Assembly (NCBI RefSeq): GCF_914271435.1 | Contig: NZ_CAJZAI010000007.1 | Span: forward strand, 1-64,000 | Length of the DNA: 64,000 nucleotides | Reading direction: 5' to 3' | Source: Cupriavidus laharis | GTDB taxonomy: Bacteria; Pseudomonadota; Gammaproteobacteria; Burkholderiales; Burkholderiaceae | Shown here: piece by piece, positions 29,567 to 38,531 of the stretch | Position numbering within the stretch: position 1 is the first letter of the stretch | How the letters are laid out: the number at the start of each line of letters is the position of its first letter | Notes under the pieces: generated by a model | The model's database searches: none | What the model saw: the letters and a program-made list of their open reading frames with translations, nothing else | What the model was told of the DNA's origin: nothing | Made by a program: the position numbers and the translations under genes

Positions 29567-30349
29567 CTAGTTCCCTTCGAATTGCGGCGGCCGGCGCGCG
29601 AGGAACGCCGCCACGCCCTCGGCATGGTCGCCGCCTCCGGCATAGGCAAAGTGCACGCCGAGCTCCTCGGCGGACAAGGGCTCGGGCCGCGGCGACAGGC
29701 GGCGGATCGTCGCCTTGTTGATGCGCGCCGCGACCGGTGCCCCGGCAGCGATGCGGCGCACCGTGGCATCGACCTCCGCGGCCAGTCCGCCAGCCGGCAC
29801 GACACGCGTCAGCAGGCCCTTGTCGCGCGCCTCGGCCGCGTCGAAGACACGGCCTTCGAGCAGGATCTCCAGTGCGACGGCACGCCCCGCCAGCGCGAGC
29901 AACCCCTGCAGTTCACCCGGCGCCATCGGGAAACCGAGCCGGTTGATCGGCACGCCGAAGCGGCTGTTGTCCGCCGCGATGCGCAGGTCGCAATGGCAGG
30001 CGATCTCCAGCCCGCCGCCGACGCACACGCCTTCGATCATCGCCACGGTGGGGTGCAGGCAGCCGGCTATGGCCGCCAGTGCCGGGGCGATGGTCTCCAT
30101 GTGATAGCGGCGCACCGCGGCTTCGTCGCCCCGCACGGCCGGGAACTCGGCAATGTCGGCACCGGCGGCAAAATTGCCGTCAGCGCCGCGCACCACCACG
30201 CAGCGCAGCGAGGGTTCGGCCGACAGCCGCGTGAAACCGTCGGCCAGCGCTTGCCACATCTGCGCCGAAATGGCGTTGAGCTTGCCGGGATGCGAAAGCG
30301 TGACGGTGGCCGTCGTGCCGTGGACGGCGAACTGGACAGTACCGCTCAT
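29567..30349 (-). CDS. Enoyl-CoA hydratase/isomerase family protein
   Basis: A 260-residue crotonase-fold protein. The oxyanion-hole segments are VRGADGNFAAGADIAEF (near residues 54-70) and IEGVCVGGGLEIACHCDLRI. The position equivalent to the hydratase catalytic Glu falls in RFGVPINRLGFPMAPG, which lacks the classical PE pair, so hydratase activity is not certain. It lies in the malonate cluster between matB and the Bug protein gene (3-bp gap), which suggests a role with CoA esters. Confidence 0.85.
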   Translation of the reverse strand: MSGTVQFAVHGTTATVTLSHPGKLNAISAQMWQALADGFTRLSAEPSLRCVVVRGADGNFAAGADIAEFPAVRGDEAAVRRYHMETIAPALAAIAGCLHPTVAMIEGVCVGGGLEIACHCDLRIAADNSRFGVPINRLGFPMAPGELQGLLALAGRAVALEILLEGRVFDAAEARDKGLLTRVVPAGGLAAEVDATVRRIAAGAPVAARINKATIRRLSPRPEPLSAEELGVHFAYAGGGDHAEGVAAFLARRPPQFEGN

Positions 30350-30352
30350 CGT

Positions 30353-31357
30353 TCAGTCGATCCCCGCGCCCGAGAGCTTCACCACCTGCGCCCAACGCTT
30401 GATCTCGCTGCGCTGGAACTGGGCGAATTGCTCCGGCGTGAACTGCGGTGTTTCCGAGCCGTTGCTGATCCAGACCTGCTTGAGCTCCGGCGTGCTCAGG
30501 GCCTTCTCGGTCTCGGTGTAGAGGCGGTCGACAATTTCCTTGGGTGTCCCCTTGGGCACCCACATCGCGTACCAGGTCGACACCTCGTAGTTGGGCACGC
30601 CCGCTTCGGCAGCGGTCGGCACGTCCGGGAATGCCGGCGAGCGTTTGGCGGATGCCACCGCAAGGGCCTTGATGCGTCCGGCGCGAATGTGTTGCGCGGA
30701 TGAACCGAGCCCGTCGAACATCAGGTCAACCTGGCCTGCAATCAGGTCTGACAGTGCGGGGCCTGCACCCTTGTACGGGATATGCGTAATGAAGGTCTTG
30801 GTCTGCAGCTTGAACAGTTCGCCGGCCAGGTGGTGCGAGGAACCATTGCCGGCCGAGCCGTAGTTCAGCTTGCCCGGATTCTTGCGGGCGTAGTCGAGCA
30901 GTTCCTTCAGCGTATTGGCCTGCACGCGTGTCGGGTTTACCACTATGACCTGCGGCGGCTGGGCAATCACGGTGACGGGGATGAAGTCCTTCTCGATGTC
31001 ATAGTCGAGCTTCTTGTAGAACGACGGCGCGATCGCGTGGTGCGCGCCGCCGATGAAGACCGTGTAGCCGTCCGGGGCGGCCTTGGCCGCCAGGCTCGCG
31101 CCCACCGTACCCCCGGCACCGCCGCGGTTGTCGATGACGAACTGCTTGCCGAGCTGCTTGGATAGCTGTGCAGTCAGCGGGCGGGCAAAGGCATCGGTGC
31201 CGCCGCCTGCAGGGAACGGCACGATCACGGTGACCGGCTTGGATGGCCAGGTATCCGCCAGCGCCGAGGGCGCCTGCCATGCCATGCCTGCGGCAAGGCC
31301 GGCAACCAGGGTGGTGGCGCGCGCGCACGCGGCCAGGCTGAACTGACGACGATTCAT
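30353..31357 (-). CDS. Tripartite tricarboxylate transporter-type (Bug) binding protein
   Basis: A 334-residue periplasmic solute-binding protein of the TctC/Bug family. The signal peptide spans residues 1-34; the mature protein opens with TWPSKPVTVIVPFPAGGGTD, and SKQLGKQFVIDNRGGAGGTVG plus YKGAGPALSDLIAGQVDLMF are family hallmarks. The TctA and TctB membrane parts are not nearby, as is common for the many orphan Bug proteins of Cupriavidus and Bordetella. Context suggests malonate or a related dicarboxylate. The start 31357 has AGGAGACAAG upstream. Confidence 0.92.
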   Translation of the reverse strand: MNRRQFSLAACARATTLVAGLAAGMAWQAPSALADTWPSKPVTVIVPFPAGGGTDAFARPLTAQLSKQLGKQFVIDNRGGAGGTVGASLAAKAAPDGYTVFIGGAHHAIAPSFYKKLDYDIEKDFIPVTVIAQPPQVIVVNPTRVQANTLKELLDYARKNPGKLNYGSAGNGSSHHLAGELFKLQTKTFITHIPYKGAGPALSDLIAGQVDLMFDGLGSSAQHIRAGRIKALAVASAKRSPAFPDVPTAAEAGVPNYEVSTWYAMWVPKGTPKEIVDRLYTETEKALSTPELKQVWISNGSETPQFTPEQFAQFQRSEIKRWAQVVKLSGAGID

Positions 31358-31489
31358 CTTGCTTGTCTCCTCTTTCTCTCGAAGTGGAAAGTTGATCCGG
31401 ATACTGCTCGTTGTATGTCCCGACAATGTGCCGCCCCCGGCGTCAGGGAACGGCGGCGCCATGGCATGTTTTCCGTGACCTGACCGGAG

Positions 31490-32932
31490 TCACAGCAGCT
31501 TCCCCACGGCACGGCTGATGCGAGGGTTGCCTTCGCCAAGGCGCGCTAGATTGTCATCCAGTGCCTCGGGCGCGTAAAGGTAATTCACCATCATGCCGCA
31601 TGATTGTGTGCGGCCTTTTCGCGACAGGTCCGCGCCCCAGTTCAGCCGCTCCACGCAGGCGCCGTTGCCCAGGTGGAACCGCGCAACCGGGTCTGCCGGC
31701 ATGGATTGGCTGCGCTCGCGCACCAGGTAGTGGGCGGCAAGCGACAGTGCGGTGTCGCGTACCACGGGGTCCTGCGAATCGGCGGACAGCGCCTCCAGCC
31801 AGGCCGCGCCGTCAGCCGGCGCCGGCCCGTGCCGGTCCTGCCAGCGCGCCAGCCGCTTCTCGCCAAGTGCATTGGCCACCGCAGCGCTGTCCTGCTTGCG
31901 CAGCCAGTCGGCAAACCCCGGGATTGGCGACAGCGTGGCGAACTGCCTGACCTTGGGAAACTCGCGCTGCAGCTCCTCGATCACGCGCTTGAGCAGGAAG
32001 TTGCCGAAGCTGACGCCGCGTAGCCCGGCCTGCGTACTCGATATCGAATAGAAGATGGCCCACTTCACGCGGCGCAGGTCTTCCAGCGGTGCAGCCTCAT
32101 CCAGCAGGGCCTGTACGTTGGCCGCCATCTCCGGCACGAAGGCCACCTCCACGAAGATCAGCGGCTCGCGCGGGATGCGCGGATGGAAGAATGCATAGCA
32201 GCGCCGATCGGAGTCGAGACGGTTGCGCAGGTCGGTCCACGACGAGATCTCGTGCACGGCCTCGTAGCGGATCAGCTTCTCGAGCAGCGAGGCGGGCGAG
32301 TCCCAGGTGATCGGCTGCAGTTCGAGCAGGCCGACATCGAACCAGTTGGAGAACAGCGCTTCCAGGTCCTCATCCAGCGGGCGCAGGCCGGCTATGCGCC
32401 GCTGCCAGCGCAGCATGTCGGCACGCAGGTGGATCAGGAAGTGCAGCCCACAGGCGCTGTTGCCGCGCTGGCCGTGCAGCGCGGCCAGCCGCTTGAAGAA
32501 ACGGATGCGCGCATTGGACATTGCCTGGCTCAGGCCGGAGCCGCCGCGCGCCGGCTTGCCGGACTTGTCGGCATCCGCAGCGCCCTCTTCGTCACCGGTA
32601 CTGCCGGCCACCTCTGCCAGCACCTCGAGCATGCCGCCGCGCATGCCTTCGTCTGCGGCTTCGTACTCGGCCTGCCAGGCCTGCGCGGCGGCATTGGCAT
32701 TGCTGTCGGTCAGCCGCGCATCGAGGCACAGCCGCAGTTGTTCACGCTGGCGCCGCGCCACGCGCGCGGGCAATGGCGCCGGCTCGGCATCCTTCGCCCG
32801 TGCGGGGGGCGGCTCGGCATCGCCCTTGCGGCCCCACCAGCGCCCGATCCTCGACAACAGGTTGGGGCCTGACGGTTCGCTGACGCCCAGCGGGGCGCTG
32901 ATCTTCCGGTCGCCGGAGTCGAGGGAGCTCAT
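31490..32932 (-). CDS. Malonyl-CoA decarboxylase
   Basis: A 480-residue MLYCD-type enzyme converting malonyl-CoA to acetyl-CoA and CO2. The C-terminal catalytic domain shows ISSTQAGLRGVSFGNFLLKR (near residues 296-315) and the conserved FHLGNGACVERLNWGADLS with SCGMMVNYLY at the end. The basic, Pro-rich first 60 residues are variable. The stop of the regulator gene overlaps its start by 4 bp. With matB it forms a malonate-to-acetyl-CoA route. Confidence 0.93.
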   Translation of the reverse strand: MSSLDSGDRKISAPLGVSEPSGPNLLSRIGRWWGRKGDAEPPPARAKDAEPAPLPARVARRQREQLRLCLDARLTDSNANAAAQAWQAEYEAADEGMRGGMLEVLAEVAGSTGDEEGAADADKSGKPARGGSGLSQAMSNARIRFFKRLAALHGQRGNSACGLHFLIHLRADMLRWQRRIAGLRPLDEDLEALFSNWFDVGLLELQPITWDSPASLLEKLIRYEAVHEISSWTDLRNRLDSDRRCYAFFHPRIPREPLIFVEVAFVPEMAANVQALLDEAAPLEDLRRVKWAIFYSISSTQAGLRGVSFGNFLLKRVIEELQREFPKVRQFATLSPIPGFADWLRKQDSAAVANALGEKRLARWQDRHGPAPADGAAWLEALSADSQDPVVRDTALSLAAHYLVRERSQSMPADPVARFHLGNGACVERLNWGADLSRKGRTQSCGMMVNYLYAPEALDDNLARLGEGNPRISRAVGKLL

Positions 32933-33645
32933 GGGGTACCTGCCTTGGTGCGTGATGAAACGTTTGGGAACACATGTGGCGCCGCCGCTTCGGCCCGGGC
33001 GGTGCGGCCCAGCGCCGTGAGCGCGGCACGCTGGCGCAGCAGATGGGTCTTCATCAGGGCTTCGGCGCCTTCGGGGTCATGCGCCTTGAGCGCGGAGAAG
33101 ATGCTCAGGTGTTCGGCACAGGATTCCTGAATGCGCCCGGGCAGCTTCAGGCTCTTGTGCCGCGACAGGCGCAGCACCTTGCGCAGGTCGCTGATCAGCC
33201 CCGACAGCCAGCGGTTGCCGGCCAGGCGCTGGATGGCTTCGTGGATCCGGAAATTGGTCTCGTAGTAGGCGTCGATATCGCCTGTGCCAGCATGCCGCGC
33301 GAGTTCGGCATGCAGTCCTTCCAGCGCCTCGAGGTCCTGCGCGGTGGCATTGCGCGCCGCCTCATAGGCACAGCGTCCTTCGAGCAGCGCCATGAGCGGG
33401 AAGATCTCGTCGAGATCGCGTTCGGACAGCTCGTTGACGAAGCAGCCGCGCCTGGGCTCGAGGCGCACGAGGCCTTCGGCGGCCAGCACCTTGAGCGCTT
33501 CGCGCAGCGGCGTGCGCGAAATGCCGAGCTGCGCGGCCAGCGTGCTTTCGTCGATCCAAGCCCCGGGCACGAGCGCATGCGCGTCGATCATGCCGCGCAT
33601 GCGGTTCGCCACCTCAAGGTACAGCGCCTGCTGGACGATACGCAT
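32929..33645 (-). CDS. GntR/FadR-family regulator of the malonate cluster
   Basis: A 238-residue repressor-type protein. The N-terminal winged helix is DESTLAAQLGISRTPLREAL with VRLEPRRGCFVNE (near residues 34-75); the C-terminal FCD all-helical effector domain contains metal-ligand-like Asp/His residues (NFRIHEAI, EHLSIFSAL). It probably senses malonate or malonyl-CoA, by analogy with MatR proteins. It is first in the minus-strand operon, with a perfect palindrome 55 bp upstream as likely operator. Start chosen at 33645 (MRIVQQALYLEV). Confidence 0.9.
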   Translation of the reverse strand: MRIVQQALYLEVANRMRGMIDAHALVPGAWIDESTLAAQLGISRTPLREALKVLAAEGLVRLEPRRGCFVNELSERDLDEIFPLMALLEGRCAYEAARNATAQDLEALEGLHAELARHAGTGDIDAYYETNFRIHEAIQRLAGNRWLSGLISDLRKVLRLSRHKSLKLPGRIQESCAEHLSIFSALKAHDPEGAEALMKTHLLRQRAALTALGRTARAEAAAPHVFPNVSSRTKAGTP

Positions 33646-33699
33646 GAGCCTCGGCCTGGATCGGTTCGGGCTCTCGCGGCATGTGCCGGCAACCCCATA

Positions 33700-33715
33700 A
33701 TTCATAATTATGAAT
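33700..33715. promoter_or_regulatory. Palindromic operator before the GntR gene
   Basis: A perfect 16-bp palindrome, ATTCATAATTATGAAT, lies 55 bp upstream of the GntR-type gene in GC-rich surroundings. FadR/MatR-type regulators bind short AT-rich palindromes in their own promoters, so it is the best candidate operator for autoregulation and control of the malonate genes. Confidence 0.65.
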
Positions 33716-34384
33716 AACCGGAAGTCTCACGCAAGGCATTTCGATGCTGCGTTGCGCAACAGATGTGTGACTGCAAGTGCGGAGTGCGGAACAGCCAGAG
33801 GTGCGGCGGGCAGATGCCAGGCCTCCCCGCCAGCATCCGCCCGCGCCTGAAAGAACAGCTGCGGACTATGTCATCGCCGGTCGCTGCCTGGATGGCATCG
33901 TCCTGCGTGGGTCATTAACTTCCGGCGCTGACCCTGCGCCCCCCCCTGATGGCGCACACTTGCGTGTGCGCAGATTTTCCCGTCTGCCGTCATTTGTCGT
34001 TCGGTGCCCCCTGCCTGTCCCGCAGGTCCTCCCTGGCGCCGGCCTGGCGGGCTTCGGCATGGCCCGCTTTCTTGTAACAGATGAGTTAGCGAGGATCATG
34101 CCACGAACGATAAATCGTTGTTTTTATTGACGTTGAGAATGAGAAACTTGTTACAAGACCGCATTGGTGTAACAGAATGTATCTCACTTGTTACGACTGA
34201 CGTTGTATTTGCAGCATGTCCGCGATTTGGGTGTTTCCCCGCAGACATTGATATTTGTGGCGAATTTGCCAGTTCCGGCAGCAGCAGTATGCAGAGTAAG
34301 GCACAATCGACCCGCGCAAATTGGTTGCGCGGATGAAACAACGCGGCCCTACGCCCGCAATCCGACCAGACGGGAATCCTGATA
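33716..34384. other. Long intergenic region with repeated TGTWACA boxes
   Basis: No gene is evident in about 670 bp between the GntR and DUF898 genes. The part from 34080 to 34320 is clearly more AT-rich than the surroundings. It holds four TGTAACA/TGTTAC boxes: 34073-34079, 34149-34155 (inside CTTGTTACAAG), 34168-34174 and 34189-34194. There is also AACGAT-AA-ATCGTT near 34106 and an 8-bp hairpin CCGCGCAA/TTGCGCGG (34312-34332) in the likely 5' leader of the DUF898 gene. Probably a complex promoter. Confidence 0.5.
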
Positions 34385-35485
34385 ATGCAAACCGGCGACA
34401 CCAGCGCAGCCCCCGCTTATCCCGAAACGCCTGACAACGAACAGGCTCTGGCGACACGTCCGGCCAGGCCCAGCGCCCTGCGGCTCGCCTTCACTGGCAC
34501 GGGATCCGAGTATTTCCGCATCTGGATCGTCAACACGCTGCTGACCATCGTCACATTTGGCATCTACTCCGCCTGGGCCAAGGTCCGCACGATGCAGTAC
34601 TTCTATCGCAACACCAGCCTGGACGGCGCCACCTTCGACTACCACGGCAGGCCGGAGGCGATCCTCAAGGGGCGCGCCATCGTGTTCGTGCTGGCACTGG
34701 CGTTCCAGCTTGCCGGCAAGGTGTCGCCGCTGCTGGCAGTTCTGCTGGCCCTGGCGCTGGCCGCGGTGTTCCCGCTCCTGCTGGTCCGGTCGCTGCGCTT
34801 CCGCATGGCAAACTCCAGCTACCGCGGCCTGCGCTTCGCCTTCACGGGTGGCGATGCCGAAGCGTACAAGGTGTTCGTGCTATGGCCGCTCCTCACGGTG
34901 TTCACGCTCGGTGCGCTGGCGCCGCTCACGCACCAGCGCCTGAAGCACTACCAGCACAACCATACGCGTTTCGGCACCGCGCCATTCGCGTTCGATGCGT
35001 CGGCAGGCGCGTTCTACGGCGTGTACCTGCGCACGTTCGCCATGACGGTCGTGGTCGTGCTGGTCGCTGCGGCCGGCGGCATTGCGCTGGGCATCAGCGC
35101 CGGTTCGGGCCGCGGTGCCGCGGTCTTTGCGGGCATGCTCGGCATGATCGGCATGTACGTCGCCTTGCTGGCCGTTGGTCCGTACTTCAACGCCGCGCTC
35201 CAGAACCTCGTGTGGAACCACACCACGCTGGCCCCGCACAGCTTCCGCAGCGAGGTGAAGGCGGGCCGCCTGTTCTATATTTTCCTGACGAACATGCTTG
35301 GCACCGCGCTGACGCTTGGCCTGTTCCTGCCGTTTGCAAGGGTAAGGTCTGCACGCTACCGCGTGGAATGCATGACCCTGATGGCACGCGCCCCGCTGGA
35401 CGCTTTCGTCGCGGGCCAGGCCGAGAGCGTAGGAGCGCTCGGCGATGCCGCGGCGGACTGGTACGACATCGACATTGCGCTCTGA
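34385..35485 (+). CDS. DUF898 (YjgN-like) membrane protein
   Basis: A 366-residue inner-membrane protein of the YjgN/DUF898 family. It has seven or so hydrophobic helices and duplicated segments such as RIWIVNTLLTIVTFGIYSAW, KVRTMQYFYRNTSLDGATF and FLPFARVRSARYRVECM. Function unknown. The first 30 residues are a polar tail. It is followed 49 bp later by an M48 peptidase gene; this pairing recurs in other proteobacteria and suggests a joint membrane-quality role. Confidence 0.88.
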   Translation: MQTGDTSAAPAYPETPDNEQALATRPARPSALRLAFTGTGSEYFRIWIVNTLLTIVTFGIYSAWAKVRTMQYFYRNTSLDGATFDYHGRPEAILKGRAIVFVLALAFQLAGKVSPLLAVLLALALAAVFPLLLVRSLRFRMANSSYRGLRFAFTGGDAEAYKVFVLWPLLTVFTLGALAPLTHQRLKHYQHNHTRFGTAPFAFDASAGAFYGVYLRTFAMTVVVVLVAAAGGIALGISAGSGRGAAVFAGMLGMIGMYVALLAVGPYFNAALQNLVWNHTTLAPHSFRSEVKAGRLFYIFLTNMLGTALTLGLFLPFARVRSARYRVECMTLMARAPLDAFVAGQAESVGALGDAAADWYDIDIAL

Positions 35486-35534
35486 CCCGCGTGCGCCACC
35501 TGGTTCGAAATGACTCACCGATGAAATTGCGCCG

Positions 35535-36578
35535 ATGATTCCTGTCACCTACTTCGACGGCCGCTCGTCGCGCGCGCACCCGGCCACACTGGCCGTCGAC
35601 GCCGGGCAGGCCGTGCTGCGCGATGCCGATGGCGCGGAACTGCGGCGCGCGGCGCTGTCGTCGCTGCGGGTATCGGAGCGGGTACGGCGCGCACCGCGCC
35701 TGGTCACGTTCGCGGACGGCGCCTTCTGCCAGGTCAGCGACCACACCGCCTTCGACAGGCTGCTCGCCGAGACGGGTCATCAGGAAGGCTGGGTGGCCAA
35801 GGCGCAGAACAGCTGGCGCATGGCGGGCATGGCCGTCGCTGCGCTGGTAGCCGTGCTCGTGCTCGGCTACTACGTGCTGCTGCCATGGGGGGCGTCGCAC
35901 ATCGCCCGGGCTGTACCTCCGGCGCTCGAGGCACAGCTGGGCCGCGCCACACTCGCCAGCCTGGACAACGGCCTGGTCGAGCCCACGCGTCTGCCACCGG
36001 CCGAACAGGCCCGCATCCGCACAGGCTTCACGGCGCTGAAACGGCCGGATGATCCCGGCCACGACTACCAGATCGTCTTCCGCCGTGGCGGACGCCTGGG
36101 CGCGAACGCGCTGGCCCTGCCCGGCGGCACCATCGTGGTGACGGACGAACTGGTCGGGCTGGCCGGCACGGGCCCCGGCATGCTGGGCGTACTGGCGCAT
36201 GAAGCCGGACACATCGCGCAACGCCACGGCCTGCAGCAGATCATCCAGGCATCCGCCGTTGGCGCGTTGACGGCCTATATGTTCGGCGACTTTTCTTCGG
36301 TGCTGGCAGGCGTCCCCGCCGCCATGCTGACGCTGCGCTATTCGCGCGAGCACGAACGCGAGGCCGATGCCTATGCCATCGCGATCATGCAGCGCAACCA
36401 TTTGCCGCCGTCAGCGCTCGCCGATGTCCTGCTCGCACTCGAGAACCAGAACCGCAGTGCGCAAAAGAACGAACCGGCACCGCGCGCCAATGCGCAAGAG
36501 CCTGTGCTGGACGATTTCCTCTCCACGCACCCGCACACACGCGAACGGATCGAGGCCCTTCGCGCGGCGGGCTCCTGA
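35535..36578 (+). CDS. M48 family metallopeptidase
   Basis: A 347-residue zinc peptidase of the Ste24/M48 type. The zinc-binding HEAGH is at residues 222-226, and the third ligand lies in EHEREADAYA downstream. One membrane helix (about residues 96-117) anchors the protein after an N-terminal domain, leaving the peptidase domain after the helix. It is likely cotranscribed with the DUF898 gene. Substrate unknown. Confidence 0.9.
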   Translation: MIPVTYFDGRSSRAHPATLAVDAGQAVLRDADGAELRRAALSSLRVSERVRRAPRLVTFADGAFCQVSDHTAFDRLLAETGHQEGWVAKAQNSWRMAGMAVAALVAVLVLGYYVLLPWGASHIARAVPPALEAQLGRATLASLDNGLVEPTRLPPAEQARIRTGFTALKRPDDPGHDYQIVFRRGGRLGANALALPGGTIVVTDELVGLAGTGPGMLGVLAHEAGHIAQRHGLQQIIQASAVGALTAYMFGDFSSVLAGVPAAMLTLRYSREHEREADAYAIAIMQRNHLPPSALADVLLALENQNRSAQKNEPAPRANAQEPVLDDFLSTHPHTRERIEALRAAGS

Positions 36579-36596
36579 CAGCGTGCGGGCGTCCGG

Positions 36597-37427
36597 TCAG
36601 GCGCCCGATCCCGCCGCGGGCTGCTCTTCGGCGGAACGCGCCTGCCGGCGATACGCCCACACCACCATCGCAATACCGATCAGGATCATCGGCAGGCTCA
36701 GCCACTGGCCCATGGATAGGCGCAGCGCCAGCAGGCCCAGGAAGCTGTCCGGCTCGCGCGCGAATTCGACGGCAAAGCGGAAGCAGCCATAGCCGATCAG
36801 GAACACGCCGGACACCGCGCCCATCGGCCGCGGCTTGCGTGCGAACAGCCAGAGGATGATGAACAGCGCCACGCCTTCGCCCGCGAACTGGTAGAGCTGC
36901 GACGGGTGACGCGGAATGTTGTCGCCCGCCTGCGGGAAGATCATGCCCCACGGCAGGTCCGTGGGCCGGCCCCACAGTTCGCCGTTGATGAAGTTGCCGA
37001 TGCGGCCGGCGGCCAGCCCGCACGGGATCATCGGCGCGATGAAGTCGGTGACCTCCAGCCAGTGCCGCTTGCGCAGCCGCGCGAACAGCCACATCGCGAC
37101 CAGCACGCCGAGAAAGCCGCCGTGGAAGGCCATGCCGCCCTCCCACACCTTGAAGATCTCCAGCGGATGCGCCAGGTAGTACGACGGCTTGTAGAACAGC
37201 ACGTAGCCCAGCCGCCCGCCCAGTATCACGCCCAGCACGCCGAAGAACAGCATGTCGTCGAGGTCGCGCGTCACCCAGCCCTTCGCCGCCATATGCGGCT
37301 GGTGGATGCGCAGGCGGCCGAACCACAGGAACATGATGAACCCGGCCAGGTACATCAGCCCGTACCAGCGGATGGCAAGCGGGCCAAGATGGATGGCGAC
37401 CGGATCGAATTGAGGATGAATCAGCAT
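36597..37427 (-). CDS. lgt: Prolipoprotein diacylglyceryl transferase
   Basis: A 276-residue inner-membrane enzyme that transfers diacylglycerol from phosphatidylglycerol to the lipobox Cys of prolipoproteins. The Lgt signature [20 protein letters not shown] is near residues 140-159, and [12 protein letters not shown] holds the essential His. About seven membrane helices. It converges on the M48 gene with an 18-bp gap. Confidence 0.96.
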   Translation of the reverse strand: MLIHPQFDPVAIHLGPLAIRWYGLMYLAGFIMFLWFGRLRIHQPHMAAKGWVTRDLDDMLFFGVLGVILGGRLGYVLFYKPSYYLAHPLEIFKVWEGGMAFHGGFLGVLVAMWLFARLRKRHWLEVTDFIAPMIPCGLAAGRIGNFINGELWGRPTDLPWGMIFPQAGDNIPRHPSQLYQFAGEGVALFIILWLFARKPRPMGAVSGVFLIGYGCFRFAVEFAREPDSFLGLLALRLSMGQWLSLPMILIGIAMVVWAYRRQARSAEEQPAAGSGA

Positions 37428-37444
37428 GGTGAGGTGGGTGGAAG

Positions 37445-38392
37445 TTATAAAGGCCCGGCATCTGCGGATACCACAGTTCCCGTAGATGCCAGCCCGCTCG
37501 CGATGTCGATCAGGGAACGCAGCGCCGGCGCGACGCCGGCGGCGCCCTCGCGCCAGACCAGTCCGGTCTCGATCTGCGGCCCCGCCTCGCGCAACGCGAG
37601 GTACGACACGCCGGTGCGGCGAAGGTTGCAGAGCGAGGCCGGCACCAGCGCCACCCCCATGCCCGCAGACACTAGGCTCACGATGGTCTGCATCTGGATG
37701 GCTTCCTGCGCGATTACCGGCGACGAGCCGTCGCGCGCATAGTAGCCTGTAATGATGTCATAAAACACCGGCGCGCTTCGGCGCGGGAAGATGATCAGCG
37801 GTTCGTGCGCGGCATCGCGCAGCGAGACCTTGCCATCCGACGGGGCGACGCCGCGCGCGGGCCGCCAGCCGTCGGGGACGGCCAGCACCAGTGGTTCGCG
37901 CACCAGCGGCAGGTAGGACAGCCCATGCGGCATGGCCGGCAATTGCGGGCAGATCACGAGCCCGGCGTCGATGCTGCCTTCGATCAGCGCCTCGAGCTGG
38001 ACATCGCTGGTGGCCTCGCGCAACTGGAGCTGGACCTCCGGATGCTGCGCACGAAAACGCCGCAGCAGGTCGGGCAGGATGCCGTAGTCGGCCGTGCTGA
38101 CGAACGCCAGCGCAAGCGAACCGATCTCGCCGCGCGCGAACCGCTGGGCGAGCCCCGGCAGTGCAGCCGCGTCCGCGAGCACGCGACGGACTTCGGGCAG
38201 CCACTGCTGCCCTGCCGGCGTCAGCATCACCGAGCGGCGCGTGCGCGCAAACAACTGCACGCCGATTTCCTCCTCCAGCGCCTGGATCTGCTGCGAAAGC
38301 GGCGGCTGCGTCATGGCCAGCCGCGTGGCCGCCCGCCCGAAATGCAACTCTTCCGCCACCGTGACGAAATACCGCAGCTGGCGCAGGTCCAA
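37445..38392 (-). CDS. LysR-family regulator divergent from ilvD
   Basis: A 315-residue LysR-type regulator. The N-terminal winged HTH reads [20 protein letters not shown] and [20 protein letters not shown]; the co-inducer domain begins around residue 90 ([18 protein letters not shown]). The start is a TTG at 38392 with an AGGAG ribosome site 6 bases upstream; no suitable ATG exists near the HTH. It is transcribed away from ilvD, and a 19-bp perfect inverted repeat lies between them, so it probably regulates itself and ilvD. Confidence 0.88.
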   Translation of the reverse strand: MDLRQLRYFVTVAEELHFGRAATRLAMTQPPLSQQIQALEEEIGVQLFARTRRSVMLTPAGQQWLPEVRRVLADAAALPGLAQRFARGEIGSLALAFVSTADYGILPDLLRRFRAQHPEVQLQLREATSDVQLEALIEGSIDAGLVICPQLPAMPHGLSYLPLVREPLVLAVPDGWRPARGVAPSDGKVSLRDAAHEPLIIFPRRSAPVFYDIITGYYARDGSSPVIAQEAIQMQTIVSLVSAGMGVALVPASLCNLRRTGVSYLALREAGPQIETGLVWREGAAGVAPALRSLIDIASGLASTGTVVSADAGPL

Positions 38393-38426
38393 TGGCGCTC
38401 CTGATATGTTTTCCGACTCAATAAAG

Positions 38427-38445
38427 GTCAAATAATATATTTGAC
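38427..38445. promoter_or_regulatory. 19-bp inverted repeat between the LysR gene and ilvD
   Basis: GTCAAATA (38427-38434), ATA, TATTTGAC (38438-38445): a perfect dyad containing the T-N11-A pattern of LysR-type binding sites. TTGACA at 38441-38446 overlaps the right arm and could be the -35 of an ilvD promoter. It lies 35 bp from the LysR start and 86 bp from the ilvD start. Confidence 0.75.
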
Positions 38446-38531
38446 ACACCAAAACGCAAGTCGCATTCTTTCGGCACAACATCGCCCCGCCTGCGTCCGC
38501 ACGGCGAGAAACATCCCCGGAGACCCCCACC

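Noticed and set aside
29482-29805. Upstream extension of the matB frame
   Set aside because: The added residues are Arg/Pro-rich, overlap the enoyl-CoA hydratase gene and precede a natural N-terminus at MNANLF.
34131-34148. Possible Fur box (GAGAATGAGAA)
   Set aside because: Only a partial match to the hexamer array, with no iron gene downstream; too weak to list.
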